Counted from the first letter of the stretch, positions 14,001-23,894 are shown. The stretch: DNA of 64,000 bases from Bubalus kerabau (GCF_029407905.1 NC_073627.1:156803697-156867696); one strand, 5' to 3'. The notes: a model not told the origin generated them from the letters alone. Made by a program: numbers and translations.

Positions 14001-14410
14001 ATAACTACTGAGCCCACACTCTAACGTCTAAGAGCTGCAACTGAATCCACATGCTGAAACTATTGAAGCCCGTGCACCCCTAGAGGCTGCGCTCTGAAAC
14101 AAGAGAAGCCTCCTCAAGCCACCACATTGAGGAGCCTGTGCACCTCAAAGAACAGTAGCCCCCACTCACCACAACTAGAGAAAGCCTGAACATAGCAACA
14201 AAGACCCAGTGCAAGCAAAAATAAATATTTTTTTTAATCCTAAGGTTTTTCAGCAAAATCTTTAAACTCAGAGGTATCAGGTCTTTACTCCTATCTATTG
14301 CCCTGTAAAATCAGGGAGATCCACTTCTCCTAACCCTGTATTAACACTGATTGTCTGATGCCCTGGCGATAACTCCAATCTACAGCCAATGTCTTCTCAC
14401 TAAGGTGGTA
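11061..14410 (+). mobile_element. Internal region of a degenerate ERV-like element (unassigned)
   Basis: About 3 kb without ordinary LINE or SINE sequence (except a CHR SINE at 13888-14239) lies between two related LTR-like blocks. Frames are short and broken. A hydrophobic stretch followed by a polar tail can be read around 12118-12306. A short match to the gammaretroviral envelope surface motif FYVCP occurs near 13265-13280. Both are weak. No gag, protease or polymerase motif was recognised, so it may be an internally deleted, envelope-region derivative or something else. It is clearly non-functional. Confidence 0.4.
13888..14239 (+). mobile_element. CHR-type tRNA-Glu SINE (long, about 350 bp) with target duplication
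   Basis: The head gactttcctggtggtacaga, the stretch ttcagtccttggtatgggaa and a degenerate body ending in aaaaataaatattttttt are visible. Duplications ctaaggtttt lie at 13878-13887 and 14240-14249. It interrupts the ERV-like internal region. Confidence 0.87.
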
Positions 14411-14690
14411 AGAGGAATTCATCCTGTTTGAGAGCCACTGAGACACATGTGGTCAGTTATAACACAACTGTTCCCTTGTGGTCTCAGGACTCCCCATCCT
14501 CCAGCCACCCGCCTGTGTGAACCTCAGCAGCACCAGCCTCCCCCTACCATGCCCAGTGAAGTTCAAAGTAGCAAACAAACACTTCCCATAGCCATGGCTG
14601 CCCTGCCCAGGACCCCAATAAAGTTTTCAATCCTCTCCTGGCCTATTTTCCTCTCTTATTTCCTTGGGGATTAGCCCCATTACAACAATT
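14411..14690 (+). mobile_element. 3' LTR-like copy of the ERV-like element
   Basis: It is homologous to 10777-11020 (see that entry) and in the same orientation. A polyadenylation signal AATAAA is present near 14620, followed by a pyrimidine-rich stretch, as expected for an R-U5 boundary. The right boundary is set near gccccattacaaca by judgement. Confidence 0.55.
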
Positions 14691-15134
14691 GGTGAACTGG
14701 TCTGCTCTGGATTTTTCTCTGATTTTGCCTTTCCTGGCCATGACCTTTGAACAGCAAAGGTACCATGTAAGCAGTTAAAAGCATCCACATGCTATTTTTA
14801 ATACTTCAAAAGGCTCAGAAGGAATCAGACTTTTACCATCAACATTGCTGACCAAGATATCGATTCTTCCTTTTGAAATTCTATCAACTTTGGGTGACAA
14901 AGTCAATCTTGCTGTGCAGCTGTTCAAAGGTTCTGAGTATTTGTTAAAAAAATAATAATAATAAAAACAATTAATAAATCTGTCAAAGCATAATAATATA
15001 GAACAGAATAATAAAAGGGGACTCATCAGACAGCCTGGGTGAGATCTGGGTGTCCTGAAATCCGGTTTCCTGCTTCCCAGGAAAAGCAGAGCTGGCTCAA
15101 GGGAAGGCATTTACACAACCATGTATTAGTTCGG
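14691..15134. other. No gene seen; low-copy noncoding DNA
   Basis: Nothing recognisable apart from a short A/T-rich run (taataataataa near 14950). A minus-strand frame at 14775-15110 has a stretch reading GRIDILVSN, reminiscent of short-chain dehydrogenases, but nothing around it supports that (see rejected items). Confidence 0.5.
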
Positions 15135-15622
15135 ATAGTGTATTAGTCTTCTTTCATTACATAACAAAGCACTCTGGGGTCTTAAACAACCGATGTTTTT
15201 CTCTCTCAGAATATAAAACACAGATTCCTATTATCAGGAAAGCAAAGTACAGTAGATGTTGTGCATTTTCACTGGTGTTGCAATACGGTCTCATGGAAAC
15301 ATCAACTAGGGGATTATAATTTCTGGAGGCTGAAAGTTCAAGATAAGGGTGTGGACAGTGTTGTTTCTCCAGAGGGCTCTCTCCTGTCAGAGATGGCCAT
15401 CTTCTCCCTGTGTCCTCACTTGGACTTCCATGTGTGTGTATGTCCTAAATCTCTTCTTCCTAGAAGACATCATCATACTGGATTAGAACCCACTTTAATA
15501 ACCTCATTTTACATTAATTACTTCTTTAAAGTCTCTGTCTCCATATACAGTCACTTTGTGCGGTTCTGGGGGTCAGGACTTCAGCACATAACTTTTGAGG
15601 GAGTACAATTAAGTCCATAACA
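15135..15622 (-). mobile_element. MLT1-type MaLR LTR
   Basis: In reverse orientation the typical MLT1 order is visible: gtattagtc.. and ataacaaagcactctgggg, then aatttctggaggctgaaagt, then atggccatcttctccctgtg, then ataacctcattttac, ending gggagtacaattaagtccat. It is old and indel-rich. Confidence 0.7.
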
Positions 15623-15961
15623 AATGGTATCTGTCACTCTGGTGAAGTTGGCCCTTACAGCAAAGAGTGATAGTTTACAGTGTGATATATTTGAATTTTC
15701 AAAAGAGAGAAGAAAATAAACACTACCCACGAGTTCTGGGGATCCAGAAGCTGTGCAGTGGACATGCCCCAGGCCTTTCCTCTGGGTCCAGGGGCCAGCA
15801 TCTTCTGTGATGGACTTGGAATAGTCAAGAGTGCACAGACTGCAGAAAAAGACTTAGGGGTCTGCCGGGACCCTAAGATGAATGCAGAGCTTCTCAAGGC
15901 TCATCTGTGGAGTGATTTTGAGTCCTTAGAAGGTAAAGTGTTTATTTCTCTGTATCATACA
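15623..15961. other. No gene seen; low-copy noncoding DNA
   Basis: No repeat or coding signal recognised. Frames here (15655-15897 minus, 15758-15976 plus) lack any family signature. Confidence 0.5.
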
Positions 15962-16147
15962 CGCTGCTGCTGCTGAGTCACTTCAGTCATGTCCAACTCT
16001 GTGCGACCCCATAGACAGCAGCCCACCAGGCTCCCCCATCCCTGGGATTCTCCAGGCAAGAACACTGGAGTGGGTTGCCATTTCCTTCTCCAATCCATGA
16101 AAGTGAAAAGTGAAAGTGAAGTTGCTCAGTCGTGTCCGACCCCTAGC
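15962..16147 (-). mobile_element. Bov-A2 SINE, partial dimer
   Basis: Reverse Bov-A2: a (CTG)n start ctgctgctgctgagtc, one full unit to tgccatttccttctccaatc, the linker gaaagtgaaaagtgaaagtg, then only the beginning of the second unit (ctcagtcgtgtccgac) before it breaks off. Confidence 0.88.
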
Positions 16148-16920
16148 ATACATGAGCCCACCTTTAGTTCATTTTCCTGTAGACTAAGTTGTGTTTTTGT
16201 CTCCAAAGAGCTAACCTTCTTCGAAACAGTTTTGAATGAAAATTGATGTAACAGAACATCTTTTTTATTTAAATTCACCTCTGCTGTTTCCTTCCCCACC
16301 TTGTTCCAAGCACTTGTTTGGCCTGGGTCCAACACTCCTTCAGGACCACACCTGCTGGGGGAATGGGATGCACCCAGAATCAGACAGCAGGAATGGAAGA
16401 AAACTTGCTTTGAAGGCCAGCTCTGCCAATGGGGGCAGCTCCCAGGCACTCGGCGCCTTGTGCTCCCACGGGGGCCTCGGGCACAGCTGGTCTCTGCATT
16501 CTTTGGCACTGGGGCGGCTTCTCAGATCCCCAGCCAGCCTCAGGCAAGGCCTGCTTTGCCTTCGTCACTAACCCATACTTTGATTTCCTTCCCACGCTGC
16601 ACTGGGATCATGCGAAATACTGCAAGCGGGGACTCATAAATCAGTAGAGGACGCGAGCACACACAGCCCCCATTCAGCTGTCTCCACCTCCTGAGGCATC
16701 TCTGGGAAGAACCCCAACCCCTATTGTGAAAGCTCCAACACGCCCAGCACGGAATTTCCCAAATGTTCGCTGACGGGTCAAAGTCACCCATTGCACAGTC
16801 CTCAGCCCCTCCACTGACGCAGCGTGGCCCTGACAGCATAAGCGATGGGATGAACAGCAGAGCTTCCCAGAGCACATTTCAAAGGCTGGTAAAAGTATGC
16901 CTGGCCTCCCAGCTCTGTAA
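16148..16920. other. No gene assigned; GC-richer low-copy DNA with overlapping open frames
   Basis: From about 16400 to 16900 base composition is GC-rich relative to the surroundings and several CpGs survive. Frames of 70-127 aa overlap on both strands (for example 16301-16639 plus, 16540-16875 minus, 16674-17045 minus). That is expected when few A/T-rich stops occur; none has a recognisable domain. An undetected exon or regulatory element is possible but unsupported. Confidence 0.4.
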
Positions 16921-17010
16921 CCATATCCACGCCCATTCACAGGGCCCTGGTCAGTTTTCCCAGTTGTAAAGGGGAGATAATCAGCACACATACTTTCCTT
17001 CTGGATCTTC
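16921..17010 (+). mobile_element. MIR SINE fragment
   Basis: The core cagttttcccagttgtaaag followed by gggagataatcagcac matches the MIR core tcagtttcctcatctgtaaa-type sequence in order, with the usual old divergence. Confidence 0.55.
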
Positions 17011-18370
17011 CTCCCTGATTTCTGGTAGAAATAAAATGAGAACATGCATCCAGCCCACTTTCAGTGACTCTCAGAGATGAAGCCACTCATTTATCATGGG
17101 CTCCCTGGATGCAGGCCCCACGGCCAGCAGGTCTCAGCATCACACATGTTGAATCCACTGTGCTCTCTTCCAACATCAGGAGAACAAGGCTGGTGAGAGT
17201 CTTGTCCATTCCATCAATTTCCATTCATCCAAATATCAGGAGGCCTTTAGTGCACACATTTCTCTCTCCCCACCAAGGCTGAAGGCAAGAGAAAAGCTGT
17301 AGACAGGATGTGAAGAACCAATCTTCCTCTGGAAATCAGCTGCTTGATTCTGTTGAAGAGAGATTCATGATGTTCAATCTCACCTCCAGGAGCTTGAGAG
17401 CACAGAAGTGCACCCAGTGTGAGGGCTGTGACCATATTACATCACCATCACCAAGCGGACGATGGAAAGCATTTGACCTTTACAAAATGATGCCCTCGAA
17501 AGCAACTATTGGTCCCAGCTGACCTCTTTCTCTCGGTCTTTTACAGCAAGCTGCTCGCCCCACCACAGGCACAGCTTGAGCTTGCTTGCTAAGAGTGATT
17601 CTCCCCCTGTTCCTTATCTTTGTCTAATAAAAGATCCTTCTATTTAAAGGGAATCTCCTTTTCCACAATTTATCACACCCACCCACAATTTGAAGCCTTG
17701 GGATAATGCATTAAAAGATAAACAGCGATAAGCGATAAGTGGGTTGACACGTTCCCAGTTTGTGTCCAGATGGCAGGCATGGGTATCCGGGCTTGCAGTA
17801 GGAAGGGGAGGGTTGGAAGAGGGACACAGTTGTGCTAATGTGTGCGAAAGTGGCATCAAGGAGGCCTTTCCATTCCTCCCCTGAGCAGACCCATAAATCT
17901 TTAGTGTCATCATGTGATGTCTGGGATCTGGTCTAAGATACTCCAGGGAAAGGGAAAGAGATGAGGCAAGTGTGACAACATCTTGACTCTTTATGATTGT
18001 TTCACTCTTTCTGGGTGTTTGTATTGGGTCCCCCAAAGCTGACTCCGGTACAAGAGTTGGGAGGTGACCAGAGGCACCTGACTGAGGTTGGGAGGCAGGC
18101 AGGGAAGGGAAGGAAGCCAAATGTGGAGGATGGGGTTCATGAGGTCACTTGAGGCTGTTCTGAGAAACTGTGGAGCACCCAAGGACTGCTCTCCAAGGGA
18201 AAGGGAGCCAGGTCTTTGTCCACCAATTCTTGATCTGGATAGCTGGCCTGCCTTGAGCTCAGGCTGTCTCACACCAGGGGCAGGACCTGATAGAACTCTC
18301 TACCTGGAACTCCAGAGACCAAGGGCTGTGGATGGGGCACCGTGGCCTCTGCTATAGCAGGGATACATCA
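17011..18370. other. No gene seen; low-copy noncoding DNA
   Basis: No coding family recognised. A polyadenylation-like aataaa occurs at 17626-17631 (gtctaataaaagatcc) after a pyrimidine-rich stretch, which could be an unrecognised LTR end. Frames such as 17644-18120 (minus) and 17991-18272 (minus) show no domain. Confidence 0.45.
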
Positions 18371-18573
18371 ACCCTTATATTAACCTCTTCATTTCTTTTA
18401 TTTTTTTATGTATTTCTTTTTATTTTTTATTTTTTCTATGTATATGCTTTTTATTTATTTTTAATTGGAAGATAATTGCCCCCACAATATTGTTGGCCTC
18501 TACATGTATCAATATGATGTATGGCATAGGACCCAACAATACCATTACTGGGCATATACCCTGAGAAAACCAG
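18371..18573 (-). mobile_element. Short L1 insertion with 5' inversion (twin-priming-like)
   Basis: T-rich sequence (18381-18455) is followed by reverse L1 3' UTR (aattggaagataattgcccc.. near 18462) and then, in the opposite orientation, about 45 bp of late L1 (ccattactgggcatataccc near 18540), which matches 6730-6779 of this window. Reversed tail plus inverted upstream segment is the classic product of twin priming. It lies next to the MLT2-like LTR that follows. Confidence 0.6.
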
Positions 18574-18990
18574 GGTGCCCCAATATTTGATTAAACCAGA
18601 TTCTGGATGTATCTGTGAGGGTGTTTCTGGATGAAATTAGCATCTAAATCAGTAGACTGAGTGAAGCAGACAGCCCTTCCAATCAGTTGAAGGCCCGTCC
18701 AATCAGTTGAAGGCCTGAATAGATAAAAGGCAGGAAGGGAGAATTTGCTTTCTCTGTGTGACGGTCTTTTAGATGGGACATCAGTCTTCTCCTGTCTTCT
18801 AACTGGAACTTGGACTGGAACTTGCACATCATTGGTCCCCCTACTTCTCAGGCTTTGGGGCTGAGACTAAAACTGTACCATTGGCATTCCTGGGTCTTCT
18901 TATGTGTGAAGCTTGCAGACTGCAGAGCTTGGACTTCTCAGCCTCCATGACCATATAATCCAATTCTTTAAAACAAATCTCATTGTAAAC
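18574..18990 (+). mobile_element. MLT2-type ERV-L LTR with duplicated CCAAT segment
   Basis: Typical order: ggtgccccaatatttg, tctgtgagggtgtttctgga, attagcatctaaatcagtag, the CCAATCAGTTGAAGGCC segment, then cttctcagcctccatgacca and tctttaaaac. A 20-bp tandem duplication (18678-18697 and 18698-18717, one mismatch) doubles the CCAAT box. Confidence 0.65.
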
Positions 18991-19369
18991 CAGTCTAGTG
19001 GGTCCAGAAGGCAGAGCATAGAACCAAAGAGGATTAATCTCAAACTTTAAGGTCTTCTGGAATCTTCCTCATTATGCTTTGTGCTTGCTTGGGACCTTCC
19101 TCCTCTTTTTTTTCTAATTCTCCATTTGAGAATAGGTATAGCTATCATAGGCTTGTTCTGCCATTGTATTTAGAAGCATATAACTTGTTTGGCTTCACAG
19201 CTGGAGAGGAATTTTGCTTCAGGATAAATTATAGTTCAAGTCTCATCCATACCTGATTTTGATGAGACTTTGGACTTTAAAGTTTAGCATTGATGCTGAA
19301 TTAATTAAGACTTTAGCAGTTCTTGGTATGGAATGAATGTATTTTGAACAGAGAAAGATATGAATTTGC
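18991..19369. other. No gene seen; low-copy noncoding DNA
   Basis: A/T-rich sequence without recognisable repeat or coding signal. Confidence 0.5.
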
Positions 19370-19393
19370 GGGGGGGAGGGGGACGGGGGTGGG
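19370..19393 (+). repeat. G-quadruplex motif
   Basis: Four G runs of 7, 5, 5 and 3 are separated by loops of 1, 2 and 1 bases. It fits the G3+N1-7 rule and lies 15 bp upstream of an MLT1 LTR. Confidence 0.7.
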
Positions 19394-19407
19394 CAGAGGC
19401 AGAATAT

Positions 19408-19778
19408 TATAGCTTGAAGTGTTCCCTTTTTAAACCCATATATTAAAACCCTAACCCCCAGTTCATTGGTATTTGGAAATGGGACCTTTGGGAGGTAATT
19501 GGGTTTAGATAGGTTACAAGGGTGGGGCTCTCATGATGAGATTAGTGTCCTTTCAAGAAGGGACTGGAGAGTTTGTTCTGTCTTTCTGCCATGTGAGGAA
19601 ACAGCAAGAAGGTAGCCATTCTTCAAGCCAGGGAGAAAGGGTTCATCAGAGAATCAAGTTGGCTGGCAACTTGATCTTGGACTTCCAGTCATTAAACTGT
19701 ACGAAATAAATCTGTGGTGTTTAAACCACTCAGCCTATGGTGTGTTTTTTTATAGCAGCCCTAGCTGACTAAGGCAAT
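19408..19778 (+). mobile_element. MLT1-type MaLR LTR
   Basis: Forward MLT1 features in order: cctaacccccagttcattgg, gggacctttgggaggtaatt, gggtggggctctcatgatga, gccatgtgaggaaacagcaa, acttgatcttggacttccag, aaataaatctgtggtgttta and agcagccctagctgactaag. Confidence 0.78.
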
Positions 19779-19859
19779 TAGTTACTCCCTCACAAATTCA
19801 CTCAGTCACTGAAGGATAGTGAGTACTAATGCAGAGACCCCTCAGGAGCCACTGGCCAT

Positions 19860-20182
19860 ACAGGCTGCTATAAGAAATTTGCCATAGACCAAGTGACTTA
19901 ACAGACATCTATTTCTCACAGTTTTGGAGGCTAAGTCAAGGTCAAGACACAAGCAGATTTGGTATCTGGTGAGAGTTCACTTCATGGTTCATAGACGGCT
20001 GTCTTCTGGCTGTGTCCTCACATCGGGGAAAGACACTGATCCCATCCAAGGGGCCTCCACCCTCAAGACCTACTTAGCTCTCAGAGGTCCCACTTCCTAA
20101 CATTATCCCATTGAGTGTCAGGTTTGAACATATGAATTTGAGATGGAGGGGGAGGCGTGGTGCACACAAACTTTCAGTCTAC
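19860..20182 (-). mobile_element. MLT1-type MaLR LTR, inverted relative to its neighbour
   Basis: Reverse MLT1 features in order: aggctgctataagaaatttg, atttctcacagttttggagg, tggttcatagacggctgtct, gctgtgtcctcacatcgggg, ctccaccctcaagacctact and aacatatgaatttgaga. Only about 80 bp separate it from the forward MLT1 copy at 19408-19778. Confidence 0.75.
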
Positions 20183-20790
20183 AGAGGCCCTGCATGGCCC
20201 TGACATGTGGGACCAATGCAAATCAGGAGGGTGTCCCCAGCAGGTGTGCCAGCTTATGCTGCCCTCTCTCCTGGGAAAAAAAGCCCCCCTCTGTCTGGGA
20301 AGTCCTCTTATTGCTCTGAGACTGTTCCTCTCTGGTAGAATCAGTTGCCTTGACTTTTTGACAATCAAACTATATTGTGACTGGAGAAGGACTTGAAATT
20401 TGAATGAACCTCTGGTGAACTCCTACCCAACAAAACTTAAGATAGAAAAATCACCTCTTGTTTTTGTATCCTTTGTAAAAGTCCAGTTTTGCATAACATG
20501 GTTAGCTTGGAACAGGGCATGCTATCCAATGGCTCCCACGCATTTTCCTCTATAGGCAAATAATTTGGAGTTGCTAGAAAGACAAATCATTTTCCAGCCA
20601 AGTACTTGATTCAATCTAAAGTTCAGCTTTGAGAAATTGAGAGTGTTAACGGTCAAGTAGGAAGCCCAAAGGTTCCCAAGCAGCAGGAGGAAATAAATTA
20701 CAAGTGGCAGACAGTTTTTTTCCTTTTCTATACAAAATTAAAGTATATTAAAGTATATTTTATTAAAGTATAAATACAAAATTAATTCTG
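20183..20790. other. No gene seen; low-copy noncoding DNA
   Basis: No family recognised. Three imperfect copies of attaaagtata occur at 20738-20773, just before the ERV LTR. Confidence 0.5.
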
Positions 20791-21657
20791 TGTTGTCAGG
20801 ATGACACCTGGTTCCACCTGAACTTAACTTTTCTCAAACCTTGAGCTAACCAATGCATTTTTCTTATGGAAATGTTTTTCTTAAGCTAGGTTATTAAAAC
20901 TATGTATTTGCTTTGGAATCTGCCTTTCTTCAAATCTGTTCCACCTGAGACTAACCTTTTTCTCAAACCTTGAGCTGATAATGGCTCAGGAAACCAGTAT
21001 GTCTTATTCATGGAAATATTTCCTTAAACTATGCTAATGAAGTTATGTATTTGTTTTGGAAACTGCCTTTCTTCAAGCTTCATGTCACTTGTTTTATGGC
21101 CAGAGATGACTCCTCTTGTGCCATTCTATCTCAAAATGCATGTTGTGGGAGAGGGGCCTGGTGCAGCTCTCTCAGTCTTGAGGTGTTTTTTTATCTGATT
21201 AGCAGCTTGCTAACAGGTATAAAGTGAAGTGTAGTCGCTTAGTCGTGTCCGACTCTTTGCGATCCCATGGACTATAGTCTACCAGGCTTCTCTGTCCATG
21301 GGATTTTCCAGGCAAGAGTACTAGAGTGGGTTGCCATTTCCTTCTCCAGGGGATCTGCCTGACCCAGGGATCAAACCCAGGTCTCCTGCATTGTAGGCAA
21401 ACACTTTACCCTCTGAGCCACCAGGGAAGCCCTAACAGGTATAAAATACCTTGCTAAAAACTAGCAAGGGGGCACTCTTTCTGTCCCTTTCTGATGTCTA
21501 TGTCAAAATCTTTCTCTATCTCTTTTAGACTTTAATAAAACTTTGCCACACAGAAGCTCTGAGTGATCAAGCCTCATCTCTGGCCCTGGATTGAAATCCT
21601 CTCCTCCAGATGTCACGATTCCTGAGGTAACTTACAGTTTGTGGCTACAACCTTTCA
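20791..21657 (+). mobile_element. Ruminant ERV solo LTR (BTLTR1-like) with tandem U3 repeats
   Basis: U3 holds two tandem units beginning gttccacctga (20811-20937 and 20938-about 21083), each with ctcaaaccttgagct and a ctatgtatttg(c/t)tttgg block. Downstream are a TATA box (ggtataaaat, 21438-21447), AATAAA at 21534-21539, and a U5 ending near ggctacaacctttca (21657). No internal retroviral sequence follows, so it reads as a solo LTR. A Bov-tA SINE is inserted at the TATA box. Flanking 4-6 bp duplications were not found, so the ends are approximate. Confidence 0.68.
21224..21431 (-). mobile_element. Bov-tA SINE inserted in the ERV LTR TATA region
   Basis: Reverse Bov-tA: gtcgcttagtcgtgtccgac through tgccatttccttctccaggg to the reversed tRNA-derived head ctctgagccaccagggaagc. 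The 14-bp duplications ctaacaggtataaa at 21210-21223 and 21432-21445 are perfect and include the LTR TATA sequence. Confidence 0.93.
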
Positions 21658-22289
21658 GAATGTTAACCATCAAACATTTGGGGGTTATGCAATGAATTAC
21701 ACATTAGTATCTGAAAATCGCCATCATAATTCCACCCCCACTTTGGAGAATCACTATGTGAGTAGCTAGAGTCTCAAACAATAGACTGGGGGAAGTGTTT
21801 ATGGTATGTACAATGGGAAAATGTTCAATAATTTTATCATATGAATGTCATATACTAATTCATAAGAAAAAAACTACTGCCTTATTGGAAAATTGTCCCC
21901 AGATAGTTATTACAGCCTGAGACATCCCTTCTCAACTCACTGTTGATGCATGGAGGTGGACTAGACACCCAGAACTCAAGGCCAGTGGCCTCATTAGTGC
22001 TCCTGGCCCTCACTAACCCCTTAATCCTCACTGACTCCATGTTTCTCACTGACTCCATGGTCCTCATGAGCTCCTTTACTCACTGCTCTAGATCCTGACC
22101 CAATTGGCCTTTCACAGAGTCTCTTCTGTTCAGAACCTGGCATTTATATTAGATCTTATGTGTTCAGATTCCCCAGTAGAGTCAAGAATTCTACCCAGGC
22201 TTCATGAAGACATCTCTCAAAATAGAATTTTAGAACATAACTCTTGACCAGGTTTCTCTGGTCTCCCACAAAGCTGGGGGTGGAAGTGA
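21658..22289. other. No gene seen; low-copy noncoding DNA
   Basis: The only notable feature is a run of related words (tcctcactgactccatg and variants at 22025-22060), which makes a small degenerate tandem repeat and a spurious minus-strand frame at 21882-22067. Confidence 0.5.
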
Positions 22290-23655
22290 TTTAGGGATGT
22301 GTAAACACATGACCAAAAATAGCATTATCATGAAAAAGGGCTCAACATCATTAGTCATCAGGGAAGTGTAAAAACTAAAACCAAATGAGATGTCACTACA
22401 TACCCACCAGAATGGCTCAAAATGAAAGACTGACAATATGAAATGCTGATGAGGATACAGGGCAATCAGAGACCCCAAGCCCTACCAGTGGAAGTATAAA
22501 ACAGTGCAACCAACTTGAGAAAAGGCCTGGTAGCTTCATTTAAACATAAACATACCATTGGAAACCTACAAATTTCAATCCCAGATATTAACCCAATGAA
22601 AAACATTTGATGTTGCTTTTCATTCGCTAAGTCATGTCTGACTATTTATGACCCCACAGATGCAGCACTCCAGGCTTCCCTATCCTTCACTATCACCCAG
22701 AGTTTGCTCAAATTCATGTCATTGAGTTGTGATGCCATCCAACCATCTCATTTTCTGCCACCCACTTCTCCACCTGCCCTCAGTCTTTCCCAGCATCAGG
22801 GACTTTTCCAATAAGTCAGCTCTTCTCATTAGGTGACCAATGTATTGGAACTTCAGCTTCAGCATCAGTCCTTCCAATGAACATTCAGAGTTGATTTCCT
22901 TTAGGATTTACTGGTTTGATCTCTTTATTGCCCAAGGGACTCACAAGAGCTTCTTCAGCACCACAATTTGAAAGCTTCAGTTCTTCAGCTTTCTCATATT
23001 TGTACATGACTACTGGAAAAACCATAGCTTTGACTATAGGGACTTTTTTTGGCAAAATGGTGTCTCTGCTTTTTAATACACTGTCTAGGTTTGTCATAGC
23101 TTTCCTTCCAGCAAGTATCTTTTAATTTCATGGTTGCAATCAACATCAGCAGTGATTTTGGGGCCCAAGAAAATCAAATCTGTCACTGCTTCCACTTTTT
23201 TTCCCACAAGAACATTCACAGCAGCTTTATTCATAATAGCCAAAACAACTCAGATATCTATCAATGAGAGAATGTTTAATCAAACTGTGATATATCTGTA
23301 TAATGAAAGGCATCTCACCTGCAAAATGGTACAAACTGATATGTCAACAACATGGATGAATCTCAAAAACATCATGTTGAATGAAAGAAGACAGAAACAA
23401 AAGGGTATGCCCTCTGTGATTCCATAATTATTAATTTCATGAATAAACAAAACTAATTTTGATGGAAAAAATCAATGGTTGCTTCTGGTGGGGTGAGGAA
23501 AGGATGAATGAGGGAACATGGGGAAAATTTGGGGTGATATGAATGTCGTGTTGATGAACTTCAGATCACACAGGTGAAACCACTTTTCAAAACTCATTAA
23601 ATGGTATACTTAAGAATTGGCATCTCACTGTATTCAACTTTCCTCAACAAAAGAG
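22290..23655 (+). mobile_element. Old L1M LINE 3' region, split by BovB
   Basis: L1M pieces at 22290-22608 (aaaaagggctcaacatcatt, gagatgtcactacataccca, atggctcaaaatgaaagact) and 23211-23655 (acattcacagcagctttatt, acatggatgaatctcaaaaa, then 3' UTR) join across a BovB insertion. It is highly diverged and non-coding. Confidence 0.8.
22609..23210 (-). mobile_element. BovB LINE 3' end, about 600 bp, in old L1M
   Basis: Reverse BovB from the tail (gctaagtcatgtctgactat) to tcaaatctgtcactgcttcc. It is more diverged than other copies. The L1 word aacatt(t/c) occurs on both sides (22602 and 23211), compatible with a short target duplication. Confidence 0.85.
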
Positions 23656-23660
23656 GTATA

Positions 23661-23894
23661 GGGACTTCCCAGTGGTTAAGAACCCGCCTTGCAATGCAAG
23701 GGACGTGGGTTCAAACCCTGGCTGGGGAATTAAGATCCCACATGCCATGGGGCAACTAAGCCCATGTGCTGCAATGACTGAGCCTACATCTCCAGAGCCT
23801 GCATGACACAGTTAGAGACTCCATGTGTCACAACCTGAGATCCCTCATAATGCAGCTAAGACCTGATGCAGCCAAATAAATACATAAATGTTTT
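23661..23894 (+). mobile_element. CHR-type tRNA-Glu SINE with target duplication
   Basis: The head gggacttcccagtggttaag, the stretch gttcaaaccctggctgggga and a tail of aaataaatacataaatg are present. Duplications aaaagag(g/c)tata lie at 23649-23660 and 23895-23906. Confidence 0.88.

Noticed and set aside
14775..15110. Short-chain-dehydrogenase-like words (GRIDILVSN) on the minus strand
   Set aside because: Only nine residues agree; no cofactor glycine motif or YxxxK catalytic motif is visible and the rest is low complexity.
16126..16509. 127-aa minus-strand frame and other overlapping frames up to 17045
   Set aside because: Overlapping frames on both strands in GC-richer DNA, no domain, part of it derived from a SINE.
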